DNA from: Pseudomarimonas salicorniae
GTDB lineage: Bacteria > Pseudomonadota > Gammaproteobacteria > Xanthomonadales > Xanthomonadaceae
DNA length: 51,469 nt
Reading direction: 5' to 3'
Assembly (NCBI RefSeq): GCF_023156535.1
Contig: NZ_JALNMH010000017.1
Coordinates: forward strand, 1-51,469
Positions 25,750 through 35,963 of this stretch are shown piece by piece. Under the pieces are notes generated by a model. That model worked only from the letters and a program-made list of their open reading frames with translations, made no database searches and was not told where the DNA came from. Position numbers and translations under genes: made by a program. Position 1 is the first letter of the stretch. Each line of letters starts with the position of its first letter.

Positions 25750-26538
25750 ATGAAGCAAGCAAGTTGGACCCTCTTGGACGCGCCCTTGGGGCGACTTGGA
25801 TGGATGCTGGCGCTGCTGGCGAGTGCGCCGTCCGTCCTCGCCGACTCCGGGCAGATTGCCTGCCACAACGCCAACGGTCTCACCGGCACCGTGTCCGCCA
25901 GCCTCCCCGATCCGGAGGCCGCCGGCTTCGATCGCCAGGACTGCACCCTGGGCTCCTCTGCAGCCCAGGCGCTCGGCGTGGGCTTCGCGAAGGGGATTGC
26001 CGCGCGCGGCCGCGACTGGACCAAGCTTGATGGCAGTGGCGCCGCGCTGCCCGATACGGCGGCCAGCTGGGCCTGCCTGCGCGACAACGAATCCGGCCTG
26101 GTCTGGGAGATCAAGACCGACGATGGCGGTCTGCGCGACAAGGATCACACCTACGCCTGGCGAAGCACCGACGCCAGCCAGAACGGGGGAAATTCGGGTC
26201 CCCTGGGCAGTGATACCTGTGCCGGCACGCTGCCTGCCGGGCAGTGCAACACCGAGGCCTACGTCGCCGCGGTCAACGCCGCGGGGCTCTGCGGCGCTTC
26301 CGATTGGCGGATGCCGAGCATCGTCGAACTGGATTCGCTGAGCGACCTGGGGATCAATCCGCGGCCCGCCATCAATCCCAGCCTGTTCCCGAACTCCCTC
26401 AGCGTTGCCTATTGGAGCGCCACCAGCCGCGCCTCGAATTCCAACGGGGCCTGGGTCATCGTTCTCGATGGAGGTCGCAGGGAGGCGGTGACCAAGAGCG
26501 GCCCCGCCGCAATACGTCTGGTCAGGAGCTCGCCATGA
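25750..26538 (+). CDS. Secreted DUF1566 (Lcl C-terminal-like) domain protein, first of a pair
   Basis: A 262-residue exported protein; an N-terminal hydrophobic segment (LGWMLALLASAPSVLA) follows about 16 residues. The rest is one DUF1566 domain with the hallmark pattern ESGLVWEIKT, ASDWRMPSIVELDSL, AYWSATS and the terminal IRLVRS. Cysteines (IACHN, QDCTL, WACLR, DTCAGT, QCNTE, GLCGAS) suggest disulfides. DUF1566 is a lectin-like fold often found in surface proteins. ATG 25750 is used; a GTG at 25744 is in frame. Its stop overlaps the next gene by 4 bp. Confidence 0.85.
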   Translation: MKQASWTLLDAPLGRLGWMLALLASAPSVLADSGQIACHNANGLTGTVSASLPDPEAAGFDRQDCTLGSSAAQALGVGFAKGIAARGRDWTKLDGSGAALPDTAASWACLRDNESGLVWEIKTDDGGLRDKDHTYAWRSTDASQNGGNSGPLGSDTCAGTLPAGQCNTEAYVAAVNAAGLCGASDWRMPSIVELDSLSDLGINPRPAINPSLFPNSLSVAYWSATSRASNSNGAWVIVLDGGRREAVTKSGPAAIRLVRSSP

Positions 26539-29045
26539 AGCGTCTGACCGCATGGGCGATGGCCGGCCTGCTGGTCGCGCCGCTGCCGGCCCTGGCCAAC
26601 TGCAGCATCGTCCCGGGCAATCCGGAGACAGCCCCGGACTCGCGCTTCGTGCGCAGCGAGCCGGTGGCCGGGCAGCCCGTGGTCGAGGATCTGTCGACCG
26701 GATTCATCTGGCAGGGCTGCGAGGCGGGCTTCAGCGGCAGCGACTGCGCCACGGGCTCGGCATTGACCTTCGACTGGGGCGGCGCGCTGCAGCACGCCAA
26801 GGCCTCCACCTATGCCGGCTTCAGCGATTGGCGGCTGCCCAATGCCAGGGAGCTGAGCAGCCTGATCGAGACCGCCTGCAGCTCGCCCACCCTCAACACC
26901 ACCCGTTTCCCTGTCGATACCGGCGCCGCGCTGTGGTCGGCCAGCGGTGTGGCCCAGGGGCCCTTCGCCGTCTACCCGGATGCCTGGAAGGTCGACTTCT
27001 CCAACGGCGAGCGCCAGCCTGTGGCCAAGACCAGCCTGCTGCGCGTCCGGCTGGTGCGCGGCGGCGGCGGCCTGGCCACCTTCGACGCCGGTGCCGACTA
27101 CACGCCCGATCCGATCAGCCTCGCCGCGCGCGAAGGCCAGCAGCAGTCCCAGGTGGTCGAGTTCGGCCCGGTGGCGGTCAGCGGCATCGACACCCCGATC
27201 GGCGTCAGCGTCTCCGGTGACGGGTCGCCGGTCTTTTCGATCAATGGCGGCAGCTTCCAGGCGGTCCCGGCTGTGGTCAGGGCCGGGGACCTGCTCAGGC
27301 TGCGCCACCTCAGCGCTTCGGGCGCCCATCTCGCGGTGACCAGTCATCTGCGCGTGGGGCCGATGCAGGTCGAGGCCCGGTCGGTGACAGCCAACGACGA
27401 TGCCTCCCTGTCCGGCCTGTCGCTGGACCCGGGAGCACTGCTGCCGGCCTTCCAGGCGGGAACGCTGGCCTATAGCGCCAGCGTGGCCAACCCGGTCACC
27501 AGCGTGCGCGTGACGGCCACCCTGTCCGATCCGGCGGCCACGCTGGAGATCGCCGGGACTCCGGCGACGTCGGGGGCGCAAAGCCCACCGATTGCCCTGA
27601 TGCCCGGCTCCAACGCCATCGACGTCGACGTGTTGGCCGAGGATGGCGTTGCCGCACGTCGCTACACGGTCACCGTGCAGCGCGCCCTCGCCAGCACCAC
27701 CACCTCGCTGTCCAGCAATGCGGCGAGCGTGCTGCCGGGTGATCCGGTCACCCTGACGGCGACGGTGAGCGGCGATGCGCCGACCGGCAGCGTGCGATTC
27801 CTGTCCAACGGCTCGGAGATCGCGGGCTGCGCGGCGCGTCCACTCTCGACCGGGTCGCCTCGCACCGCGAGCTGTACGACCAGCGCGCTGCCTTCGGGCG
27901 AGGTGACCGTACGTGGCGAGTATTCGGGCGATTCGGCCAACCTGCCGAGCAGCGGCGAACTGGCGCAGACGGTCAACACGCCGCCAACGCTTTCCGTCGC
28001 CACCAGCGTGGCGCTGGATGAAGACGCCGCGCTCGATCTGCCGATGAGCATCGGTGATGCAGAGTCGCCGGCCACGGCACTGGTGATCGAGGTGGCCGCG
28101 TCGCCGGGCACGCTGTTCGATCAGGCGGCCCTCGCTGCCGCGGTGGCGGGCAGCGGCGCTGCGCGCAGCCTGCGGCTGGCCGCGCGCGCGGATGCCTTCG
28201 GCGCCGGCACCCTCAGCCTGGCCGTGGTCGACCCGCAGGGCGGCCGCACCGAGGTCCCGGTCGCGGTCGAGGTGCGTCCGGTCAATGACCCGCCCTCGGC
28301 GTCCATGCCGCTGCGGCGGGTGCATCCGGCCGGCAGCGCGGGCGCGATCAGCGTGCCGGGCTTTGCCAGCGGGCTCAGCGTCGGGCCGGCCAACGAGGCT
28401 GGGCAGACGATCGGCTTCGAGGTTGTCGAACTGTTCGACGCCCAGGGCGTGGTGGATGCATTCGGGATCGACGCCAACGGTACCCTGGACTATGTGCTCA
28501 GCGGCCGCTCCGGCGTCGCCCGACTGCGCGTGGTGCCGACCGACGATGGTGGGGTCGAGCGCGGCGGCCTTGACCGCGGCGAAGCGCGTGTGGTGCGGGT
28601 CTTCGTCGGCGCCGGCAGCGATATCGAGACCACCCTGGAGCGCAGCCTGCCGGCCACCGACGATCTGCCGGCGGCGATCATCGGCGGCACCGTCAATGGC
28701 GAGTACCGGGTCCGCGTGCGCAACCACGGTCCCGGGGCGGTTTCCGGCATCCGCGTGGATGCCTTCGCCGCCCGCGGCCTGTCCGACCTGCTCTGGCAGT
28801 GCGAGCCGCCGGCCAGCTGCCAGCCGGGCAGTGGGGCAGGTCGGGTCGTGCTGGACGCGCCGATCGGGGTCGATGAGACCCTCAGCCTGACCCTGTCGGG
28901 GCGCTACCGGCCCGAGCAGTTCCACCTCGATCTGCAGGCCGCGGCGACCGCCGCGACTGGCGTGCTGGTCGGCACCGGCGACGACCGCAGGGTCCTGGTC
29001 GAGGCCCTGCACCCCTCGGCGATTTTCTACTCCGGCATGGAGTGA
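26535..29045 (+). CDS. Large secreted protein: DUF1566 head plus Ig-like/cadherin-like repeats
   Basis: An 836-residue protein with a signal peptide (MKRLTAWAMAGLLVAPLPALA). Residues about 45-180 are a second DUF1566 domain (STGFIWQGC, FSDWRLPNARELSSLIE, ALWSAS). A cadherin-like beta-sandwich at about 290-380 is recognised by LSGLSLDPGALLPAFQAGTLAYSASV split over two strands. A Big_3_5-type Ig-like repeat follows at about 385-480 (LTATVSGDAPTGSVRFLSNG). Then come two further beta domains, and a DUF11-like end (NHGPGAVSGIRVDAF). This resembles adhesins built by domain shuffling. It is translated from the same message as the single-domain partner, with a 4-bp overlap and AGGAG before the ATG. 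No sorting signal is visible at the C-terminus. Confidence 0.85.
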   Translation: MKRLTAWAMAGLLVAPLPALANCSIVPGNPETAPDSRFVRSEPVAGQPVVEDLSTGFIWQGCEAGFSGSDCATGSALTFDWGGALQHAKASTYAGFSDWRLPNARELSSLIETACSSPTLNTTRFPVDTGAALWSASGVAQGPFAVYPDAWKVDFSNGERQPVAKTSLLRVRLVRGGGGLATFDAGADYTPDPISLAAREGQQQSQVVEFGPVAVSGIDTPIGVSVSGDGSPVFSINGGSFQAVPAVVRAGDLLRLRHLSASGAHLAVTSHLRVGPMQVEARSVTANDDASLSGLSLDPGALLPAFQAGTLAYSASVANPVTSVRVTATLSDPAATLEIAGTPATSGAQSPPIALMPGSNAIDVDVLAEDGVAARRYTVTVQRALASTTTSLSSNAASVLPGDPVTLTATVSGDAPTGSVRFLSNGSEIAGCAARPLSTGSPRTASCTTSALPSGEVTVRGEYSGDSANLPSSGELAQTVNTPPTLSVATSVALDEDAALDLPMSIGDAESPATALVIEVAASPGTLFDQAALAAAVAGSGAARSLRLAARADAFGAGTLSLAVVDPQGGRTEVPVAVEVRPVNDPPSASMPLRRVHPAGSAGAISVPGFASGLSVGPANEAGQTIGFEVVELFDAQGVVDAFGIDANGTLDYVLSGRSGVARLRVVPTDDGGVERGGLDRGEARVVRVFVGAGSDIETTLERSLPATDDLPAAIIGGTVNGEYRVRVRNHGPGAVSGIRVDAFAARGLSDLLWQCEPPASCQPGSGAGRVVLDAPIGVDETLSLTLSGRYRPEQFHLDLQAAATAATGVLVGTGDDRRVLVEALHPSAIFYSGME

Positions 29046-29088
29046 GCCGGTCGCGCGTCGTGCCCCCGGCGGGGCGCGGCGCCGCCGC

Positions 29089-29137
29089 TTGCCCTTGGGG
29101 TCCGCGTCTGGTGTAATGTAACAACGTATTAGTACAC
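29089..29137 (+). promoter_or_regulatory. his operon promoter with palindromic operator
   Basis: TTGCCC (29089-29094) and TGTAAT (29112-29117) with a 17-bp spacer make a plausible sigma-70 promoter. The palindrome 29111-29137 starts GTGTA and ends TACAC, and contains TATTAGTAC, reminiscent of the CTAGTAC half-site of Trp repressor. It overlaps the -10 and the predicted start near 29124. The regulator's ATG follows only 7 bp after the palindrome, leaving a leader of about 20 nt and no Shine-Dalgarno sequence. Confidence 0.6.
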
Positions 29138-29143
29138 CAGCCC

Positions 29144-29497
29144 ATGAAACGTCGCGCCCTTCCCCATGAAAGCGAGTCCCGCCCGGCCGTCGAGGCCCTG
29201 GCTTCGGCCTTTGCCGGGCTGGGCGATGCCGCCTCGGTCCGCGCCTTCCTCGCCGACCTGTGCACCCCGGCCGAGATCGAGGCCATGGCTGACCGCTGGG
29301 CGGTGATCCCGCTGCTGTTGGCCGGCCAGTCCTATCGCGACATCCACGACGCCACCGGGGTCAGCGTGACCACCATCGGCCGGGTGGCGCGCTGCCTTGC
29401 CGAGGGGCGCGGCTACCGGCTCGCCGCCGAGCGCATGGGCTGGGACTGCGAGCGCCTCAGCGATTCCGCCGACCCGGCACCCCCATCCCGAGCCTGA
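29144..29497 (+). CDS. TrpR/YerC/YecD-family regulator heading the his operon
   Basis: A 117-residue protein with the Trp-repressor-like helix-turn-helix: LADLCTPAEIEAMADRWAVIPLLL split in two helices, then GQSYRDIHDATGVSVTTIGRVARCL. Family members sit at the head of his operons in Xanthomonadales and are annotated there as histidine-responsive repressors; I infer the same role here. It lies 10 bp upstream of hisG on the same strand. No ribosome site precedes its ATG, so translation may be inefficient or leaderless-like. Confidence 0.88.
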   Translation: MKRRALPHESESRPAVEALASAFAGLGDAASVRAFLADLCTPAEIEAMADRWAVIPLLLAGQSYRDIHDATGVSVTTIGRVARCLAEGRGYRLAAERMGWDCERLSDSADPAPPSRA

Positions 29498-29507
29498 CAG
29501 GACATCT

Positions 29508-30407
29508 ATGAAACCGCGTGACCGACTGCGCATCGCAGCGCAGAAATCCGGCCGGCTCTCCGATGCCGGACGCGACCTCCTCGCCCGCAGCGGACTGCGC
29601 TTCCGCGAAAGCCGCGACCGCCTGTTCTGCTACGGCGAGACCGAGCCGGTCGACCTGCTGCTGGTGCGTGACGACGACATCCCGGGCCTGATCGCCGAGG
29701 GCGTCTGCGACCTCGGCATCGTCGGCCGCAACGTGCTCCGCGAGCAGTCGCTGGAGTACGCCCGCCGCGGCGAGCGCGCGCCGTTCTCCGAACTGCGCAC
29801 GCTGGGCTTCGGCCGCTGCCGGCTGTCGATTGCCGTGCCGCAGGACTTCCTCTACACCGGCCCGGCCTCGTTGGCTGGCACCCGCATCGCCACCAGCTAC
29901 CCGGCCCTGATGGCGGACTGGCTCGACCGCAACGGGGTCAAGGCCGAGGTGGTCACCCTGTCCGGCTCGGTGGAGATTGCGCCCAAGCTCGGCAAGGCCG
30001 ACGTGATCTGCGACCTGGTCTCGACCGGCGCCACGCTGGCGGCGAACCAGCTGCGCGAGGTCGCCTCGATCCTCGACAGCGAGGCGGTGCTGGCAGGTCC
30101 TGCCGAGGCCCTGCAGGACGAGCGCGGCGAGCTCGCCGCCCAGCTGCTGCGTCGCCTTGACGGCGTGCTCGAGGTGCGCGACAGCAAGCTGGTCATGCTC
30201 CAGGTCGATCGCGCCGAGCTTGATCAAGTGGTTCAGCTGCTGCCCGCGGCCAATGCGCCGACGGTGATGGCCATCGAGGGCAATGCCCAGGCGGTGGCGC
30301 TGCAGGCGCTGTGCCGCGGCGCGTTCTCGTGGCAGCAGCTCGAGGACATCAAGCGCGCCGGGGCCCGCGGGCTGATGATTCTTCCGGTGGAGCAGATGCT
30401 GGCATGA
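29508..30407 (+). CDS. hisG: ATP phosphoribosyltransferase, long form
   Basis: A 299-residue enzyme for the first step of histidine synthesis, joining ATP and PRPP. The PRPP-binding region is in [19 protein letters not shown] split at one point, with [13 protein letters not shown] at the N-terminus. The C-terminal regulatory domain ([33 protein letters not shown]) is present, so this is the long, self-sufficient form that does not need HisZ and is feedback-inhibited by histidine in homologues. ATG 29508 follows AGGACAT. The stop overlaps hisD by 4 bp. Confidence 0.97.
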   Translation: MKPRDRLRIAAQKSGRLSDAGRDLLARSGLRFRESRDRLFCYGETEPVDLLLVRDDDIPGLIAEGVCDLGIVGRNVLREQSLEYARRGERAPFSELRTLGFGRCRLSIAVPQDFLYTGPASLAGTRIATSYPALMADWLDRNGVKAEVVTLSGSVEIAPKLGKADVICDLVSTGATLAANQLREVASILDSEAVLAGPAEALQDERGELAAQLLRRLDGVLEVRDSKLVMLQVDRAELDQVVQLLPAANAPTVMAIEGNAQAVALQALCRGAFSWQQLEDIKRAGARGLMILPVEQMLA

Positions 30408-31717
30408 AGCTCGAGCCGATCATCTGGAACACCCTCGACGTGGCCGCCCAGCGCCAGGCGCTGGAGCGCGCGGTGCTGGCCGAGGACGACAGCGTGCGCC
30501 ACGCCGTCGCCCGGGTCATCGCCCAGGTCCGCGCCGATGGCGATGCGACGCTGCGCGCGCTGACCCGGCGCTTCGACGGCTGCGAGCTGGCTGAACTGGC
30601 GGTTTCGCCGGCCGAGTTCGAGGCGGCCGAGGCCGAGGTCGGCGCCGAGTTGAAGCAGGCGATGATCAGCGCCGCTGGCCGAATCGCGGCCTTCCACCGC
30701 GCCGGCGCGCCGCAGCCCTATGCCCTCGACACCGCCGAGGGCGTGCGCTGCGAGCGCCTGCTGCGCCCGCTCGACCGGGTCGGCCTGTACGTGCCGGCCG
30801 GCAGCGCGCCGCTGCCGTCGACCGCCCTGATGCTCTGCGTGCCCGCGCAGATCGCCGGCTGCCCCGAGGCGGTGCTCTGCTCGCCGCCCACGCCGGAGGG
30901 CCGGGTCGACGCCGCGGTGCTGGTGGCCGCACGGCTCTGCGGGGTGTCGCGGGTGTTCAAGCTCGGTGGCGCCCAGGCGATTGCCGCCATGGCCTTCGGC
31001 AGCGAGTCGGTGCCGGCCTGCGACAAGCTGTTCGGCCCCGGCAATGCCTACGTCACGGAGGCCAAGAAGCAGGTCTCGGCCATGATGGGTGGCCCCGCCA
31101 TCGACATGCCGGCCGGGCCCTCCGAGGTGCTGGTCATCGCCGATGACGCGGCCGACCCGGTCTTCCTCGCCGCCGACCTGCTCTCGCAGGCCGAGCACGG
31201 CCCGGATTCGCAGGCCATCCTGCTCACCGATTCCGAGGCCCAGGCCCGGCGCGTGGCCGATGAGATGGACCGCCAGGCCGCCGAGCTGCCGCGCTCGGAG
31301 ATCGTCGGCCGCTCGATGCAGCACGCCCGGCTGATCGTGATGCCGGATCTGGCCGCCGCCTTCGAGGTCTCCAACCGCTACGCGCCCGAGCATCTGATCG
31401 TCAACGTCGCCGATGCCCGCAGCTGGCTGCCCAAGGTGCGCGCCGCAGGCTCCGTCTTCCTCGGCCCCTGGTCGCCCGAGGCGCTGGGCGACTACTGCAG
31501 CGGCACCAATCATGTGCTGCCCACCTATGGCGCCGCGCGCGCCTACAGCGGGGTGTCGGTGCAGAGCTTCCTGCGCCAGATCACCGTACAGGAGGTCAGT
31601 CCGGCGGGCCTGCGCGCCATCGGCAACGACGCTGCCGTGATGGCCCGGGCCGAGCGCCTGGTCGCCCACGAGCGCGCGGTCACCCTGCGCCTGTCGAGAC
31701 TGGGGGACGCAGCATGA
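30404..31717 (+). CDS. hisD: Histidinol dehydrogenase
   Basis: A 437-residue zinc enzyme that oxidises histidinol to histidine in two NAD-dependent steps. The zinc and catalytic residues are visible in [15 protein letters not shown] (Gln/His) and in [11 protein letters not shown] (Glu/His), with [15 protein letters not shown] and [14 protein letters not shown] forming the NAD and substrate site. It overlaps hisG and hisC by 4 bp each. Confidence 0.97.
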   Translation: MKLEPIIWNTLDVAAQRQALERAVLAEDDSVRHAVARVIAQVRADGDATLRALTRRFDGCELAELAVSPAEFEAAEAEVGAELKQAMISAAGRIAAFHRAGAPQPYALDTAEGVRCERLLRPLDRVGLYVPAGSAPLPSTALMLCVPAQIAGCPEAVLCSPPTPEGRVDAAVLVAARLCGVSRVFKLGGAQAIAAMAFGSESVPACDKLFGPGNAYVTEAKKQVSAMMGGPAIDMPAGPSEVLVIADDAADPVFLAADLLSQAEHGPDSQAILLTDSEAQARRVADEMDRQAAELPRSEIVGRSMQHARLIVMPDLAAAFEVSNRYAPEHLIVNVADARSWLPKVRAAGSVFLGPWSPEALGDYCSGTNHVLPTYGAARAYSGVSVQSFLRQITVQEVSPAGLRAIGNDAAVMARAERLVAHERAVTLRLSRLGDAA

Positions 31718-32784
31718 GCGTGCTGGATCTGGTCCGCGAGGACCTGCGCGGATTCGCCGGTTACTCCTCGGCGCGCAAGGAGGCCTCTGGCGGCCGTGTG
31801 CTGCTGAATGCCAACGAGTCGCCCTGGTCGGTGGCCGGCGACGCGCTGGCCCTCAACCGCTATCCGGACCCGCAGCCCGCGGCGCTGATCGAACGGCTGT
31901 CGGCGCTATACGGCGTCCCGGCCGATCGGCTGCTGGTCGGCCGCGGCAGCGACGAGGCCATCGACCTGATGGTGCGCGCGCTGTGCAAGGCGGGCGAGGG
32001 CGAGGTGCTGGTCTCGCCGCCGACCTTCGGCATGTACCAGGTCTGCGCCCGGGTCCAGGGTGCGGCGGTCAGCTGCGTGCCGCTGCGCGCCGAGGACGAC
32101 TTCGCTCTCGACGTCGAGGCCGTGCTGGCCGCGCTGACCCCGGCGACCCGCATTGTCTTCGTCTGCAGCCCGAACAACCCGACCGGCGGCAGCGTGCCGC
32201 GGGCTTCGCTGGAACGTCTGGTGGAGGCGCTGCGCGGCCGCGCCCTGCTGGTCATCGACGAGGCCTATGCCGAATTCTCCGAGGCCGCCGAGGGCATCGC
32301 CCTGGCCCTGGCCCACGAGCACGTCGCCGTGCTGCGCACCCTGTCCAAGGCCTATGCCCTGGCCGGGGCGCGGATCGGTACGCTGATTGCCGCGCCCGAG
32401 CTGATTCGCGTGCTGCGCGCGATCATGGCGCCGTATCCCTTGCCGACGCCCAGCGTCGATGCCGCGCTGAAGGCGCTCACTCCCGGTGCGCTGGCCTTGG
32501 CCCGCAGCCGCATCGGCCTGATCCGCGAGGAGCGGCGCCGCCTGGCCGCAGCCCTGCCGGGGCTGCCGGGCGTGCGCCGGGTGCTCGATTCGGAGGCCAA
32601 TTTCCTCGCCGTCGAATTCGACGACGCCGCGCCGGTCTACCGCGCCGCGCTCGCCGCCGGCATCGTCCTGCGCGCACCCAACCCCGGCAACGGTCTGGAC
32701 CGCTTCCTGCGCGTGTCGATCGGCACGCCGGCCGAGAACGACGCCCTGCTGACCCTGCTGCAGTCCTGGAGGGAAGCCGCATGA
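31714..32784 (+). CDS. hisC: Histidinol-phosphate aminotransferase
   Basis: A 356-residue fold-type I PLP aminotransferase converting imidazole-acetol phosphate to histidinol phosphate. The PLP Lys is in [14 protein letters not shown]. Supporting motifs are LNANESPW at the N-terminus, [23 protein letters not shown] and [11 protein letters not shown]. The reading frame overlaps hisD and hisB by 4 bp on either side. Confidence 0.96.
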   Translation: MSVLDLVREDLRGFAGYSSARKEASGGRVLLNANESPWSVAGDALALNRYPDPQPAALIERLSALYGVPADRLLVGRGSDEAIDLMVRALCKAGEGEVLVSPPTFGMYQVCARVQGAAVSCVPLRAEDDFALDVEAVLAALTPATRIVFVCSPNNPTGGSVPRASLERLVEALRGRALLVIDEAYAEFSEAAEGIALALAHEHVAVLRTLSKAYALAGARIGTLIAAPELIRVLRAIMAPYPLPTPSVDAALKALTPGALALARSRIGLIREERRRLAAALPGLPGVRRVLDSEANFLAVEFDDAAPVYRAALAAGIVLRAPNPGNGLDRFLRVSIGTPAENDALLTLLQSWREAA

Positions 32785-33881
32785 GGCGCATCGCCTTCGT
32801 CGACCGCGACGGCACCTTGATTGCCGAGCCGCCCGACTTCCAGATCGACGCCTACGACAAGATCCGCTTCGTCCCGGGCATGCTGGCCGGGCTGCAGGCC
32901 CTGCAGGCGGCCGGCTTCGAGCTGGTCATGGTCTCCAATCAGGACGGGCTCGGCACCGCCTCCTTTCCCCAGGAAACCTTCGATGGCCCGCACGCCCTGC
33001 TGATGCAGCTGCTCGAATCGCAGGGCGTGCGCTTTGCCGAGGTGCTTATCGATCCCTCGCTGCCCGAGGAGAAGTCGCCCAATCGCAAACCCGGTGTCGG
33101 CATGCTGATGCACTACCTGCGCGACCGCAACGTCGATCTGGCCGGCTCGGTGGTGATCGGCGACCGCGACACCGACCTCGAGCTGGCCCGTAATCTCGGC
33201 GCCCGCGGCTACAAGATCGGCGAAGGCCAGTGGGACTGGCCGGGCCTGGTCCGCGACATCCTCGGCCGCCCGCGTCGCGCGGTGGTCGAGCGCAACACCC
33301 GCGAGACCCGGATCCGCGTCGAGGTCGACCTCGACGCCAAGGCCGACCCGATCGCCGCCACCGGCCTCGGCTTCTTCGACCACATGCTGGAGCAGCTCGG
33401 CAAGCACGGCGGTTTCGCCCTGTCGCTGACCTGCGCCGGCGACACCCATATCGACGAACACCACACCATCGAGGACAGCGCGCTGGCCCTCGGCCAGGCC
33501 CTGCGCCAGGCGATCGGCGACAAGCGCGGCATCGGCCGCTACGGCAGCGCCGCCGAGGGCGAGTCGGCGGCCGACGCCGTCGACCTGGTCCTGCCGATGG
33601 ACGAGACCCTGGTCCGCGCCTCGCTGGATTTCTCCGGCCGGCCGTACTTCGTCTTCGACGGCGAGTTCCCGCGCGAGCGGGTCGGCGATCTGCCCACCGA
33701 GCTGGTGCCGCACTTCTTCCGCTCGCTGTGCGAGACCGCCGGCCTCAACCTGCACCTGCAGGTGCGCGGTGACAACGCCCACCACATGGTCGAGGCCTGC
33801 TTCAAGGCCACCGCCCGCGCCCTGCGTCAGTCGGTGGCCCGCAGCGGCAGCGAGCTGCCCAGCACCAAGGGTGCGCTGTGA
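32781..33881 (+). CDS. hisB: Bifunctional histidinol-phosphatase / imidazoleglycerol-phosphate dehydratase
   Basis: A 366-residue two-domain enzyme. Residues 1-165 are a HAD-type histidinol phosphatase with [16 protein letters not shown] and VIGDRDTD. Residues about 170-366 are the dehydratase with [33 protein letters not shown] and [13 protein letters not shown], whose His residues bind manganese. The Cys/His zinc loop of the E. coli phosphatase domain is absent: the region reads [15 protein letters not shown], as I recall for Xanthomonas HisB. Overlaps with hisC and hisH are 4 bp. Confidence 0.96.
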   Translation: MRRIAFVDRDGTLIAEPPDFQIDAYDKIRFVPGMLAGLQALQAAGFELVMVSNQDGLGTASFPQETFDGPHALLMQLLESQGVRFAEVLIDPSLPEEKSPNRKPGVGMLMHYLRDRNVDLAGSVVIGDRDTDLELARNLGARGYKIGEGQWDWPGLVRDILGRPRRAVVERNTRETRIRVEVDLDAKADPIAATGLGFFDHMLEQLGKHGGFALSLTCAGDTHIDEHHTIEDSALALGQALRQAIGDKRGIGRYGSAAEGESAADAVDLVLPMDETLVRASLDFSGRPYFVFDGEFPRERVGDLPTELVPHFFRSLCETAGLNLHLQVRGDNAHHMVEACFKATARALRQSVARSGSELPSTKGAL

Positions 33882-34468
33882 GCCGGGTGGTCCTGATCGA
33901 CTCCGGTGGCTCGAACATCGGATCGGTGCGTTATGCGCTGCAGCGCCTCGGCGTCGATGCGCCGCTGACCCGCGATGCCGAAACCATCCGCGCCGCCGAG
34001 CGGGTCATCCTGCCCGGCGTCGGCGCGGCGGCACCGGCCATGGCGCGGCTGCGCGAGGCGGGCCTGGTCGATCTGGTGCGCTCGCTTCGCCAGCCGCTGC
34101 TCGGGGTCTGCGTCGGCATGCAGATTCTTTTCGAGCACAGCGAGGAAGGCGACGTCGAATGCCTCGGCCTGCTTCGCGGCGCGGTGCGCAAGCTGCCGGC
34201 CGGACCCGGCGTGCGCATCCCGCACATGGGCTGGAACCGGCTACGCCACGCCGGCGATGAGCCGCTGCTCGAGGGTATCCGCGACGGCGCCCATGCCTAT
34301 TTCGTGCACAGCTACGGCGTTGCCGACAGCCCCGATGCCATCGCCACCTGCGGCCACGGCCAGCCCTTCGTCTCGATGGCGCGCCGCGGCAGCGTGGCCG
34401 GCGCCCAGTTCCACCCCGAACGTTCGGCCTCGGTCGGCGCGCGACTGCTGGAGAACTTCATCCGATGA
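33878..34468 (+). CDS. hisH: Imidazole glycerol phosphate synthase, glutaminase subunit
   Basis: A 196-residue class I glutamine amidotransferase that supplies ammonia to HisF. The nucleophile Cys is in [14 protein letters not shown] (usually GICLGMQ), and the His and Glu of the triad are in [20 protein letters not shown] and IPHMGWN are the other family marks. The start is GTG at 33878, overlapping hisB (GTGA). hisA intervenes between hisH and its partner hisF. Confidence 0.96.
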   Translation: MSRVVLIDSGGSNIGSVRYALQRLGVDAPLTRDAETIRAAERVILPGVGAAAPAMARLREAGLVDLVRSLRQPLLGVCVGMQILFEHSEEGDVECLGLLRGAVRKLPAGPGVRIPHMGWNRLRHAGDEPLLEGIRDGAHAYFVHSYGVADSPDAIATCGHGQPFVSMARRGSVAGAQFHPERSASVGARLLENFIR

Positions 34469-35193
34469 GCTTCACTGCCTATCCGGCCATCGACGTGCGC
34501 GATGGCCGCGTGGTGCGCCTGCGCCAGGGCGACTACGCGCAGGAGACCCGCTACGACTTCGACCCCGAGGCGCTGGCCCGGCGCTACGCCTCCGAGGGCG
34601 CGGCCTGGCTGCACCTGGTTGACCTCGATGCGGCCCGCGCCGGCGGCTATACCCTGCGGCCCCTGCTTGGCGCGCTGCGCGACAGCGGCCTGTCGGTGCA
34701 GACCGGCGGCGGCGTGCGCAGCGAGGCCGATGTCGAAGCGATCCTCGAGGCAGGCGCCGCGCGCGTCGTGATCGGCTCGCTGGCGGTGCGCGACCCGGAA
34801 ACGGTCTGCCGGTGGATCGATCGGTTCAGCGCCGAGCGGATCACCGTCGCCCTCGACGCCCGCGAGGCGCAGGGCCGCTGGACCCTGCCCGTGCATGGCT
34901 GGACCGAGGGCAGCGGCCAGGCGCTGGAGGCGCTGGTCGAGCGCTACCTCGACAGCGGGCTGATCCACGTCCTGTCCACTGACATCAGCCGCGACGGCAT
35001 GCTGGCCGGGCCCAACCTCGGCCTCTACGCCACCCTGCAGAAGCTGGCGCCGCGCTGGCAGGTGCAGGCCTCCGGCGGCGTCCGCGGCATCGACGACGTC
35101 CGCGCGGTCAAGGCGCAGTGCCTCGGTGGCGTGGTGCTCGGCAAGGCCCTGCTCGAGGGTCGGCTGGATCTGCCGGAGGCGCTGTCATGCTGA
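34465..35193 (+). CDS. hisA: ProFAR isomerase (phosphoribosylformimino-AICAR-P isomerase)
   Basis: A 242-residue beta/alpha barrel for the fourth step. Catalytic Asp residues are in [17 protein letters not shown] and in [15 protein letters not shown]. Phosphate-binding loops appear as [11 protein letters not shown] and [11 protein letters not shown]. It overlaps hisH by 4 bp and hisF by 7 bp. Confidence 0.96.
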   Translation: MSFTAYPAIDVRDGRVVRLRQGDYAQETRYDFDPEALARRYASEGAAWLHLVDLDAARAGGYTLRPLLGALRDSGLSVQTGGGVRSEADVEAILEAGAARVVIGSLAVRDPETVCRWIDRFSAERITVALDAREAQGRWTLPVHGWTEGSGQALEALVERYLDSGLIHVLSTDISRDGMLAGPNLGLYATLQKLAPRWQVQASGGVRGIDDVRAVKAQCLGGVVLGKALLEGRLDLPEALSC

Positions 35194-35963
35194 GCCGCCG
35201 GCTGATTCCCTGCCTCGACGTGCGCGACGGCCGCGTGGTCAAGGGCGTGCGCTTCCGCGACCACGTCGACATGGGGAGCATCGAGGAGCTTGCCCTGCGC
35301 TACCGCGACGAGGGCGCCGATGAGCTGGTCTTCTACGACATCACCGCCAGCCCCGACGGCCGCGACGTCGATGTCGCATGGGTCGAGCGCGTGGCGCGAC
35401 TGATCGACATCCCGTTCTGCGTTGCCGGCGGCATCCGCAGCGTCGATACCGCGCGGCGCGTCCTGCACGCCGGCGCCGACAAGGTCTCGGTGAATTCGCC
35501 GGCGCTGGAACGGCCGGAGCTGGTCGACGAGCTGGCCGCGGCCTTCGGCGTGCAGTGCGTGGTGGTCGGCATCGACAGCCTGCGCGACGAGGATGGCGAG
35601 TGGCGGGTGCGCCAGTACACCGGCAACCCGGACAAGACCCGCTCGCTGCCGCGCCGCACGCTCGACTGGGTCGACGAGGTGCAGGGCCGCGGCGCCGGCG
35701 AGATCGTGCTCAACTGCATGGGCTCGGACGGCGTGCGCACGGGTTATGACATCGAGCAGCTCGCCGCGGTGCGCAGGCGCTGCAGCGTGCCCCTTGTCGC
35801 CTCCGGCGGGGCCGGCGCGCGGGAGCACTTCGCCGAGGTGTTCCGGCGGGCGGATGTCGACGCCGCGCTCGCGGCCAGCGTCTTCCACAGCGGCCAGGTG
35901 CCGATTCCCCAGCTCAAGGACTTCCTCGCCGGCGAGGGCATCGAGGTGCGACGTGACGCCTGA
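35187..35963 (+). CDS. hisF: Imidazole glycerol phosphate synthase, cyclase subunit
   Basis: A 258-residue barrel that uses ammonia from HisH to form imidazole glycerol phosphate and AICAR. Catalytic Asp residues are in [17 protein letters not shown] and in [13 protein letters not shown]. Phosphate-binding loops are [10 protein letters not shown] and [11 protein letters not shown]. The ATG at 35187 lies inside the end of hisA, and the frame is open to 35118 in shadow codons. Its last 11 bp overlap hisIE. Confidence 0.96.
   Translation: MLSRRLIPCLDVRDGRVVKGVRFRDHVDMGSIEELALRYRDEGADELVFYDITASPDGRDVDVAWVERVARLIDIPFCVAGGIRSVDTARRVLHAGADKVSVNSPALERPELVDELAAAFGVQCVVVGIDSLRDEDGEWRVRQYTGNPDKTRSLPRRTLDWVDEVQGRGAGEIVLNCMGSDGVRTGYDIEQLAAVRRRCSVPLVASGGAGAREHFAEVFRRADVDAALAASVFHSGQVPIPQLKDFLAGEGIEVRRDA

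Noticed and set aside
26409-29012. 867-codon minus-strand frame opposite the DUF1566/Ig-like gene
   Set aside because: Arg/Gly/His-rich shadow with no motif. The plus strand has a signal peptide, ribosome site and coherent domains.
29046-29143. his leader peptide and attenuator
   Set aside because: No run of His codons or competing hairpins is found before hisG; the leader is too short and a TrpR-type operator explains control better.
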